Source: Deltaproteobacteria bacterium RIFCSPLOWO2_12_FULL_60_19 (lineage in GTDB: Bacteria; Desulfobacterota; Binatia; UBA9968). Taken from it: a stretch of 35,826 nucleotides of DNA. The notes beneath the pieces are model-generated. The model was given only the letters and a program-made list of their open reading frames with translations. It was not told the DNA's origin and searched no databases. Positions 30,332 through 35,826 of this stretch are shown one piece after another. The position numbers and the translations under genes were made by a program. Numbering within the stretch: the stretch's first letter is position 1; each line of letters opens with the position of its first letter. The DNA is taken from NCBI GenBank assembly GCA_001798595.1, contig MGSS01000158.1, positions 1 through 35,826 of the forward strand, given 5' to 3'.

Positions 30332-31736
30332 ACTCAACGACTCCTCCCATGAACTCAGTGAGTGTTTTGACGACGTAAAGCCCCATCCCGATACCGCCGT
30401 AGGGACGGCTGAGCGAGCTGTCCGCCTGGTGGAACAACTCAAAGATCGTCGGGAGAACCTCGGGCGCGATGCCGATGCCGGTGTCTGCCACCGTGAACTC
30501 GACAAATCGGGAATCAGGGGTTAGGGATTGGCGGGAGGCCCCAATTCCTAATTCCTGATCGCTAATTCCTATCACCCAGGCGGAGACCGTCACCTGCCCT
30601 TTTTCCGTAAATTTAATGCCGTTGTTGATAAGGTTTTGCAGAATCTGCCTGAGCTTTGTGGCATCGGTCGTCACCGTGGGCAAGTTGTAGTCACAATCCC
30701 AAACCAGAGTGACATCTTCCTTGAAGGAGGCCGCGTAGAACAACTTCAGATCGGCGATGAATTCTTTGAGATCAACTTCATGGTAGGCCAGCTTCAGCGT
30801 TTGCGATTCCATCGTGGTCGCCTGGAGAATGCTGTTGATCATGCTGAGCAGGTCCAGGCCGTGGTGCAAAACCTTCTTCAGCATCGTTTCTTGACTGGGG
30901 GTGATGTTTCCCAGCGTCTTGTCCTTGATGAGCCCCGAATAGCCCATCATGATGCTCAACGGCGTCCTTAGCTCGTGGGACATGATGCTGAGAAATTCAC
31001 TCTTTACCCGGCTGGCGCGCTCCAGCTCTGCAGCCTGCGTCTTAGCCTGTTCGTACAGGTTTTGCAGGTCGTGGGTCTGCTCCCGGACGGTCTGCGAGAG
31101 CTTGTCGGCGAATTCTTTTTCGACGATCGCCCAACGGTGTTCGCGCTTCCAGCGCTCGGTGAGATAGCCGTAAAAGAGGGCGGTGGTGAAGATGAAGGGA
31201 ACGCGAATCAGCGCAGGGGATGTCCAACCCGATTGGGCCTGGCTGGGGCCGACCAGAATGGCCAGATCCACGAGGCCGATCAAGGCGCCGGCGCCGGCGA
31301 TCAGCAGAAGATTCTGTCCCATCGCCGCCAGAAACAGAACGAAGAAGTAGAGGAAAAAAATATTGTCGCCCGTTTCGCGTCCGTACCAAAGCCCGAAGGC
31401 GATCCAGGCAATGTCGAAGCATACCAGCGCCCCCACGATCGCTGGACGCGTAAGCCGCTCTTCCGGCACCTGCGACAACAGGACATTGGAGAGGAGCGCG
31501 CCGGCGATAATGGCTGCGATCAGGGTCGGGGAGGATGTCGTTCCCTCGAACAGGAAGAGATAGGCGGCGGCGGCGATCAGCACATAGCGAAGCAGAACCA
31601 GGGTCGAGGCTTCGCGGCCCGATTCGGGTGGCGCGCCTTCTTTCGCTATCTCCGGAACGCAGTCCTGCATGGTCGCGAATTCGCCGGCCGTCCGCGAAAT
31701 GTTAGTAGGGGCTGCACGCTGAGTCTCTGCAATCAT
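30252..31736 (-). CDS. Membrane sensor histidine kinase with an in-frame repeat insertion
   Basis: With the ATG at 31736 the protein has 494 residues. It contains about six membrane helices (roughly residues 45-190; segments such as YVLIAAAAYLFLF and IFFLYFFVLFLAAMG), a coiled coil, HisKA with H254 in SIMSHELRTP, and an ATPase domain (N-box LINNGIKF, G1 DTGIGI, G2 GGIGMGL). From the coiled coil onward it is a paralogue of the REC-GAF kinase. Between the strand ending SAW and VEFTVADTGIGI it has 17 extra residues relative to that paralogue, encoded by a palindromic repeat (30508-30569). The start is uncertain: no clear ribosome site is seen, and ATG 31670 is an alternative. No regulator is adjacent upstream. 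Confidence 0.87.
   Translation of the reverse strand: MIAETQRAAPTNISRTAGEFATMQDCVPEIAKEGAPPESGREASTLVLLRYVLIAAAAYLFLFEGTTSSPTLIAAIIAGALLSNVLLSQVPEERLTRPAIVGALVCFDIAWIAFGLWYGRETGDNIFFLYFFVLFLAAMGQNLLLIAGAGALIGLVDLAILVGPSQAQSGWTSPALIRVPFIFTTALFYGYLTERWKREHRWAIVEKEFADKLSQTVREQTHDLQNLYEQAKTQAAELERASRVKSEFLSIMSHELRTPLSIMMGYSGLIKDKTLGNITPSQETMLKKVLHHGLDLLSMINSILQATTMESQTLKLAYHEVDLKEFIADLKLFYAASFKEDVTLVWDCDYNLPTVTTDATKLRQILQNLINNGIKFTEKGQVTVSAWVIGISDQELGIGASRQSLTPDSRFVEFTVADTGIGIAPEVLPTIFELFHQADSSLSRPYGGIGMGLYVVKTLTEFMGGVVELESTPGVGSTFTVTIPTAPTPATHGG
30508..30569. repeat. Palindromic repeated-oligomer element inside a kinase gene (GGAATCAGG/TTAGGGATT type)
   Basis: The left arm (30508-30531) reads CGGGAATCAGGGG then TTAGGGATTGG. 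The right arm (30541-30569) is CCAATTCCTAATTCC then TGATCGCTAATTCC, whose reverse complement aligns with the left arm over about 20 bp with a few mismatches. The 9-bp loop is GCGGGAGGC. It is translated on the - strand as ISDQELGIGASRQSLTPDSR in the kinase ATPase domain and keeps the frame open. Confidence 0.75.
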
Positions 31737-31987
31737 AAGGGGGCGTTGGCCGAGCAGACCCGGTGTTTGAGCTAATGGCGAACCAAACGGCTGTATCTTA
31801 GTCCAAATGGGTGCCTCCGAGCAAGCTCTTCGTACCGTGCCCGGAACACGGGATAATCCGCGACGTTCGGCGTGAGGTCGGAAAAGTTGCTGTCGCAGGA
31901 TGCGCGCGGCGCGAGGTTGAAGCGGCCGGTTCGGCGTGATACTTGAGCTTGACAGTCGCATGCACGTGTAGACACGGAGGAAAAATA
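31737..31987. other. 251-bp divergent intergenic region
   Basis: This region separates the - strand kinase from the + strand CoxG-like gene and should hold both promoters. A TTGACA lies at 31949-31954, but no good -10 follows at normal spacing. The - strand between about 31915 and 31772 can be read as an open protein-like tail ending ARRHPFGLRYSRLVRH, which may be a decayed gene end or chance. Confidence 0.4.
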
Positions 31988-32419
31988 TTGAAGATCGAAG
32001 GAAGTTACACCTTTCAGGCGCCGAGGGAAAAAGTTTGGACCGCGCTGCTGGACCCGCAAATCATTGCGCAGTGCGTGCCGGGCTGCGAGGGGCTCAAGGA
32101 GGTTGGCCCGGATCAATACGAAGCCACGATGAAGATCGGCATCGCTTCGGTCCAGGGGGCTTACAAAGGGAAAATCAGGATTAAAGACAAGCGCGCGCCG
32201 GAGCACTATGTGCTCAGCGGCGAGGGGACGGGTGGACCCGGGTTCATGCAGGGCGATGTGGCGATCGATCTTACGGAAGAGAACGGCAAAACGATTCTCA
32301 AATACAGCGCCGAACCTAAAATCGGCGGGCTGATCGCCGGCCTGGGGCAGAGGATGTTGGGCGGCGTCGCCAAGATGATGGTGGAGCAGTTTTTCAAAAA
32401 GGTTGAATCACTTGTTTGA
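31988..32419 (+). CDS. coxG: CoxG-like SRPBCC-family protein (carbon monoxide dehydrogenase subunit G family)
   Basis: A 143-residue START/SRPBCC-fold protein. The start is TTG 31988 with CGGAGG (31975-31980) upstream, giving MKIEGSYTFQAPREKVWTAL; longer frames would extend into the promoter area. Family marks are ALLDPQIIAQCVPGCEGLKEV, QYEATMKIGIASVQGAYKGKI and GEGTGGPGFMQGDVAIDL, matching CoxG, which assists membrane recruitment of carbon monoxide dehydrogenase. No coxL, coxM or coxS genes lie nearby and the C-terminal membrane anchor of classical CoxG is missing, so it may serve another molybdo-enzyme or be a lipid/ligand-binding protein. It overlaps the glycosyltransferase gene by a few bases. 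Confidence 0.83.
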   Translation: MKIEGSYTFQAPREKVWTALLDPQIIAQCVPGCEGLKEVGPDQYEATMKIGIASVQGAYKGKIRIKDKRAPEHYVLSGEGTGGPGFMQGDVAIDLTEENGKTILKYSAEPKIGGLIAGLGQRMLGGVAKMMVEQFFKKVESLV

Positions 32420-33254
32420 CTGTGCCGCGAAGCCCCTCGTAAGCGTCATCATTCCCACTTACAATCGCCGGCCGATGGTTTGCGAGGCGATCGATTCGGT
32501 TCTCGCGCAGCGCTATCGCCCGTTTGAGCTGATCGTGGCGGACGACGGGTCCGACGATGAAACGGCGGAGGAGATCGGAAGAAGATACGGCCGCTCCGTT
32601 CGCGTCGTGTCTGATCCCCATCGCGGCGTCGCGGCGTCGCGCAACCTTGGAGTATACAACTCCACCGGCCCCTATCTCGCCTTTTTAGACTCCGACGATC
32701 TGTGGCAGCCGAATAAGCTCCAGGCGCAGGTGGCGTTCATGCAGGCCGACCCGAGCGCAGCGATCTGCCAGACGGAAGAGATCTGGATCAGACACGGGAG
32801 GCGGGTCAATCCGAAGATGAGGCACCGAAAAGCTTCGGGCGACCTGTTTCGAGCGAGTCTCGAACTCTGTCTCGTCAGCCCGTCGGCGGTGTTGATGACG
32901 CGAGAGCTGTTTGCCCGGGTGGGTGGCTTCGACGAATCGTTTCCGGTCTGCGAGGACTACGACCTGTGGCTGCGGATTTCGCGCGACACACCGATCCATC
33001 TCATTCCGGAGCAACTGGTGATTAAACGCGGCGGGCACGTCGATCAATTGTCGCGATCGACGTGGGGCTTCGACCGGTTCCGCGCGCTGTCGATCAAGAA
33101 ATTGCTCGATGCCGGTTTGCCGGGCGACAAGAGAAGGTGGGCGCTTCAAGTTCTGGAGCGGAAAACGGCCATCCTGGCCCAAGGGGCGAGGAAGAGGGGT
33201 AAGAGGGAAGAGGCGGCGGGCTACGAGGCTATGTTGCAGAGTTCATTGAGTTGA
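32412..33254 (+). CDS. Family 2 glycosyltransferase
   Basis: A roughly 280-residue GT-A-fold glycosyltransferase. N-terminal VSVIIPTYNRRPMVCEAIDS, FELIVADDGSDDETAEEI, the metal-binding region LAFLDSDDLWQPNKL and the later GGFDESFPVCEDYDLWLRI (acceptor-side ED motif) define family GT2. The start is probably TTG 32412, about 9 bp after AAAAAGG; a TTG at 32403 is the alternative, and both overlap the end of the CoxG-like gene. It would transfer a sugar from a nucleotide-sugar to a lipid or polysaccharide; donor and acceptor are unknown. Its TGA stop (33252-33254) lies inside a palindromic repeat. Confidence 0.9.
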   Translation: MFDCAAKPLVSVIIPTYNRRPMVCEAIDSVLAQRYRPFELIVADDGSDDETAEEIGRRYGRSVRVVSDPHRGVAASRNLGVYNSTGPYLAFLDSDDLWQPNKLQAQVAFMQADPSAAICQTEEIWIRHGRRVNPKMRHRKASGDLFRASLELCLVSPSAVLMTRELFARVGGFDESFPVCEDYDLWLRISRDTPIHLIPEQLVIKRGGHVDQLSRSTWGFDRFRALSIKKLLDAGLPGDKRRWALQVLERKTAILAQGARKRGKREEAAGYEAMLQSSLS

Positions 33255-33395
33255 TTGGGTGGATTGGGTTCATTGAGTTGATTGAGTTTTTGAGTTAGAC
33301 GCAACAAACTCAACAAACTCAAGTAACTCAACAAACTCAAGTAACCCAACAAACTCAGAAAGAGCTATGAACCCAAGGAACTCAACAAACCCAAT
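33240..33395. repeat. Palindromic element with repeated-oligomer arms (TTGAGTTGATTG type)
   Basis: The left arm (33240-33296) iterates TTCATTGAGTTGATTGGGT and shorter TTGAGTT units. The right arm (33301-33395) has many CAACAAACTCAA and AAGTAACTCAA units, the complementary series. The left arm contains the glycosyltransferase stop. The right arm contains the start ATG (33367) and about nine codons of the next gene. It is the longest of these elements in the window and has its own unit sequence. Confidence 0.8.
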
Positions 33396-33933
33396 CGACG
33401 ACCCGGTCAAGGGCTACGCCACGAGCAGGGGCTTCCACAAACGGACCCTCGACCGTTGGCTCGCCCTAAAGGAGGCTGACGCGGCGGCGCTGCTGGCGCT
33501 GGTTCAGGAGCTTAAGGTCGGCGAGAATCATCTCAAAGATTTTCTCGATTGGCTTGAAGAGATAGCGCTCAGGGACGGTGTCAGCGTCGCCGCGATCCTG
33601 GCCCGCGACGAAATGAGCCGCGTCGTGTCGGACCCACGCCTGGGGCGAAACGACAAGCTTAAGCGCCTCAAGGACGAGCTGCGCCGGCTGCGTTTTCCGC
33701 GTCTGGCGAAGATCGAGGAAGAGATCCAACGGCGGGTGCGCGCGATGAAGCTCGATCCGGGCCTATCCGTGAACGTGCCGGCGGGTCTCGAAGGCGGCGC
33801 GGTGATCCTTAAAATACAGGCGACGAGCTACGACGAAGCAAGACGGTTAACCGCCCGGCTCGGCGATGTCATGGAGAGGGCTGAAATGAAGGAAATTTTT
33901 TCGCTGTTACACGGAGATGGTACCGAGTGGTAA
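33367..33933 (+). CDS. Uncharacterised protein coupled to the SPL-like radical SAM gene
   Basis: A 188-residue cytoplasmic protein that I do not recognise. The N-terminal MNPRNSTNPI is encoded by the right arm of a palindromic repeat; the well-formed sequence starts at about DDPVKGYATSRGFHKRTLDRW. The middle is helical and charged (KLKRLKDELRRLRFPRLAKIEEEIQRR split between 97 and 125). The C-terminal part LSVNVPAGLEGGAVILKIQATSYDEARRL looks like a beta-alpha domain that could bind a ligand or nucleic acid. No signal peptide or membrane helix. Its stop is 1 bp before the preferred start of the radical SAM gene, so the two are probably one functional pair. Only GAAAGAG precedes ATG 33367; no later ATG fits the domain start. 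Confidence 0.75.
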   Translation: MNPRNSTNPIDDPVKGYATSRGFHKRTLDRWLALKEADAAALLALVQELKVGENHLKDFLDWLEEIALRDGVSVAAILARDEMSRVVSDPRLGRNDKLKRLKDELRRLRFPRLAKIEEEIQRRVRAMKLDPGLSVNVPAGLEGGAVILKIQATSYDEARRLTARLGDVMERAEMKEIFSLLHGDGTEW

Positions 33934-33934
33934 G

Positions 33935-35029
33935 ATGAAAGACTTCCAGCCACAAGAGATCGTCGTCGAATCCGGCTCCGAGGGCGGCGTCATCTACAGA
34001 AACCTCAAGCGCGCCTTCCCGCAAGTGCCGTTCATCGCCGGGGAGCGGCTTCAGGCCGACGCTTCATCCATTGCTTCGCTCGACGGCTTCGGAGACGCCA
34101 AGCGCCGTTTGCTGCTCGCGCGCCATCGCGGCGAGTTTCTCAAAAAGTGTCCCGGCAGCGACGGTCAGGTCTGCTGCAACTATTTCGTCATCAATTTCGC
34201 CAGCAACTGTCCGATGGATTGCAGTTACTGCTACCTCCAGGAGTATCTCGCGGAAAATCCGGCGCTCAAGGTCTTCAGCAACGTCGATGACCTGATCCGC
34301 GAGGCGGACGATCTGCTGACGCGCCACCGGAAGTTTTTCTTTCGCATCGGCACGGGCGAGATCACCGACAGCCTGGCGCTCGATCCCTACATCGGCTTTT
34401 GCGCCGAAGTGGTGCCGTTCTTCGCCGAGCAGTCCAACGTCCTGCTGGAGCTCAAGACCAAAAGCGATTGCGTGGACGGACTACTCACCGTCGATCCCAA
34501 AGGGCGGGTGGTGGTCTCGTGGTCGATGAATCCGCAGAAGGTGATCGACGCGGACGAGCACGGCACCGCGTCGCTGGAGGAGAGGCTCGCGGCGGCGCGC
34601 CGCTGCCAGGCCGCGGGCTACAAGCTCGGCTTTCACTTCGATCCGATCGTCGAATATCCCTGCTGGGACGCGGACTACCGCGATATGGTCGGGCGGATTT
34701 TTGCCGCAGTGGACTACCGCAGGATCGCCTGGGTCAGCATGGGCGTGCTGCGCAACACGCCTGCGCTCAAACGGACAATGCGGGGACGCTTTCCCGAAAC
34801 AACGCTGCTGTCCGGCGAGCAGATTCTTTGCCCCGACGGCAAGATGCGCTACTTCCAGCCGCTGCGCGTCGCGATGTATCGCAAAATGCTCGGCTGGATT
34901 CGCGAAGCCTCGCCTACCGTCTTCGTCTATCTCTGCATGGAATCCAAAGAGGTCTGGGAGCAGGTTTTCGGTTTCGCCCCAAGCTGCGAGAAAGAACTCG
35001 GCGCGCGGATGGCGGCTGTCGCCGGTTAA
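33935..35029 (+). CDS. Spore photoproduct lyase-like radical SAM protein
   Basis: A 364-residue radical SAM protein. The cluster motif NCPMDCSYC (C92, C96, C99) is the CxxxCxxC that binds a 4Fe-4S cluster. Downstream ELKTKSD, VVVSWSMNPQKVI, AARRCQAAGYKLGFHFDPIVEY and GRFPETTLLSGEQI match the SplB family, which repairs thymine photoproducts in spores. The region that should hold the hydrogen-donor cysteine (Cys141 in Bacillus) appears here as RIGTGEITDS, without cysteine. The organism shows no other sporulation sign, so it may act on another substrate. ATG 33935 is preferred; ATG 33917 adds six residues and overlaps the previous gene. Confidence 0.85.
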   Translation: MKDFQPQEIVVESGSEGGVIYRNLKRAFPQVPFIAGERLQADASSIASLDGFGDAKRRLLLARHRGEFLKKCPGSDGQVCCNYFVINFASNCPMDCSYCYLQEYLAENPALKVFSNVDDLIREADDLLTRHRKFFFRIGTGEITDSLALDPYIGFCAEVVPFFAEQSNVLLELKTKSDCVDGLLTVDPKGRVVVSWSMNPQKVIDADEHGTASLEERLAAARRCQAAGYKLGFHFDPIVEYPCWDADYRDMVGRIFAAVDYRRIAWVSMGVLRNTPALKRTMRGRFPETTLLSGEQILCPDGKMRYFQPLRVAMYRKMLGWIREASPTVFVYLCMESKEVWEQVFGFAPSCEKELGARMAAVAG

Positions 35030-35131
35030 CTCGTTACCTGTCTGCTCGTTGGACCGACGCGGGTTGACCCGACTCGACGAACCAGGACCGAGATCCTTCG
35101 CTGCGCACGGCATGACACGGGAGAGAGCCGT

Positions 35132-35166
35132 CATCCGGAGGAAAGAGCAGTATCCCTCCCCGGATG
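35132..35166. other. Hairpin between convergent genes (possible terminator)
   Basis: CATCCGG-AGG (35132-35141) can pair with CCTCCCCGGATG (35155-35166), with a two-base bulge. It lies in the 153-bp gap between the radical SAM gene and the convergent outer-membrane gene. No T-run follows on either strand, so terminator function is unsure. The nearby GATCCTTCGCTGCGCAC resembles common interspersed sequences. Confidence 0.35.
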
Positions 35167-35182
35167 CCCCGCGATCAAGTCA

Positions 35183-35826
35183 TTAAAACACATCCGGTAT
35201 ACCGCTGAATCGGTAGCCGATCTTAACACCGACGCTGCCGTCAGCCCGGACCGTTCTGCTGCCGTTGAGCACATCCAGAGCACTGAAGCCGTTGGTCTTC
35301 TGGAGGCCGAGGGAGAAGCCGTTAGGCCACAGCGCTTCGATCCCAAATCCGAACTCCCAGCGAAACGCAGAGTCGCTGTCTTGGAAACTTTTGGCGTTTG
35401 TAAACTGCGGCTCGGGATTCGCCAACCGCTTCATGTCAAAACTCATGTAGGTCCAACCGAGCCCAAGGTTAAAGTTTGCCAGGAGTCTGGCGCTGCCGAG
35501 AGTCCAGCCCCATTTTGCGAGGTCGGAGGTATGCTTAAGCCCCAGTATAAAACCCAGCGTCATCGCGTCGGCTATGCGATCCTGGAATTGGCCGTTGTGA
35601 TCGTAGGGCTTGTGCCGGGCGACATTGAGCGCCGGTATGATCCAGAAGCTGTAGAAGGGATTCAGGCTGAAGACATCGGTGAAAAAACCCGGCGCCGTGT
35701 ATTCTCCCCGGATGTAGGCCGAACCGTTGAGGGGAAGCGCGCCGTCGAACCATCGGGCCCCTGTGTAGAACTGGAGGCTGTGCAGCAACGCGATCGCCGG
35801 CGGAACCAGCCCGGCGAGGCTTATCG
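35183..35826 (-). CDS. Putative outer-membrane beta-barrel protein (5' truncated by window edge)
   Basis: At least 214 residues; the frame runs open to the window edge, so the start lies outside. It has alternating hydrophobic/aromatic strands and glycine-rich turns (YIRGEYTAPGF, LANFNLGLGWTYMSFD, WEFGFGIEALWPNGFSLGLQK, SVGVKIGYRFSG) and ends in phenylalanine. These are hallmarks of Gram-negative outer-membrane barrels recognised by the BAM machinery. The visible N-terminal segment ISLAGLVPPAIALLHSLQ could be the end of a signal or a preceding strand. I cannot name the family; transport of hydrophobic compounds is possible but not shown. Confidence 0.65.
   Translation of the reverse strand, partial: ISLAGLVPPAIALLHSLQFYTGARWFDGALPLNGSAYIRGEYTAPGFFTDVFSLNPFYSFWIIPALNVARHKPYDHNGQFQDRIADAMTLGFILGLKHTSDLAKWGWTLGSARLLANFNLGLGWTYMSFDMKRLANPEPQFTNAKSFQDSDSAFRWEFGFGIEALWPNGFSLGLQKTNGFSALDVLNGSRTVRADGSVGVKIGYRFSGIPDVF

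Noticed and set aside
30975-31775. Open + strand frame opposite the second kinase
   Set aside because: Low-complexity charged sequence with no motif; the - strand kinase has clear HisKA and ATPase boxes.
31949-31977. Promoter for the CoxG-like gene at TTGACA 31949
   Set aside because: No acceptable -10 hexamer at 16-18 bp spacing; the hexamer alone is not enough.
22225-33395. CRISPR array as explanation for the repeated short units
   Set aside because: Units are 8-12 bp, degenerate and contiguous, with inverted partner arms and no unique spacers; no cas genes are present.

Overview
The window is a GC-rich stretch from what looks like a Gram-negative, metabolically versatile bacterium. Evidence for this is a beta-barrel-like outer-membrane protein, a Slt-type lytic transglycosylase, many exported solute-binding proteins and sigma70-like promoters. 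The mix of crotonase-family enzymes, acyl-CoA ligase and dehydrogenase, HyuA/HyuB, CoxG-like protein, cupins and many orphan substrate-binding proteins resembles genomes of uncultured soil or sediment lineages (Binatota, Rokubacteria/Methylomirabilota or deltaproteobacteria-like). That placement is inference. I found no rRNA, tRNA, CRISPR array, transposase, integrase or phage gene. No gene-free gap exceeds about 250 bp.

Region 1 (1-9.35 kb, + strand) is a CoA-dependent catabolic block. It holds a partial NMT1-like solute-binding protein (SBP), an enoyl-CoA hydratase, an acyl-CoA ligase, a hydroxycinnamoyl-CoA hydratase/lyase-like crotonase, two iron-type SBPs, a second hydratase/lyase-like crotonase with its own promoter, an acyl-CoA dehydrogenase and a leaderless NMT1-like SBP. 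The logic is uptake, CoA ligation, then hydration/aldol cleavage or oxidation of an unknown carboxylic, possibly aromatic, acid. Region 2 (9.3-14 kb, - strand) holds a class I glutamine-amidotransferase-like hydrolase, a TPR-rich lytic transglycosylase and an unusual exported esterase with a C-terminal CxxCH motif. Region 3 (14.1-20 kb, +) is a tightly coupled operon: luciferase-like oxidoreductase, small CxC/CxxC protein, HyuA, HyuB and an isochorismatase-like cysteine hydrolase.

Region 4 (20-26.1 kb, +) alternates cupins with SBPs: cupin, TrpX-like SBP, cupin, a ligand-less cupin paralogue, NMT1-like SBP, iron-type SBP, bicupin. Seven SBPs occur in the window with no ABC permease or ATPase. 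Region 5 (26.1-31.7 kb, -) is a signalling block: membrane PAS kinase, single-domain response regulator, REC-GAF kinase, plus a second membrane kinase whose 3' end and the tail of the neighbouring bicupin are duplicated. Region 6 (32-35.8 kb) has a CoxG-like protein, a family 2 glycosyltransferase, an unrecognised protein coupled to a spore-photoproduct-lyase-like radical SAM protein, and a partial outer-membrane protein on the - strand.

The most unusual thread is a set of small palindromic elements at gene boundaries. Several have arms built from a short degenerate oligomer repeated several times, with the complementary series on the other arm. They use at least four unrelated unit sequences. 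They contain the stop codons of several genes, encode the N-terminus of others, and one sits in frame inside a histidine kinase ATPase domain.
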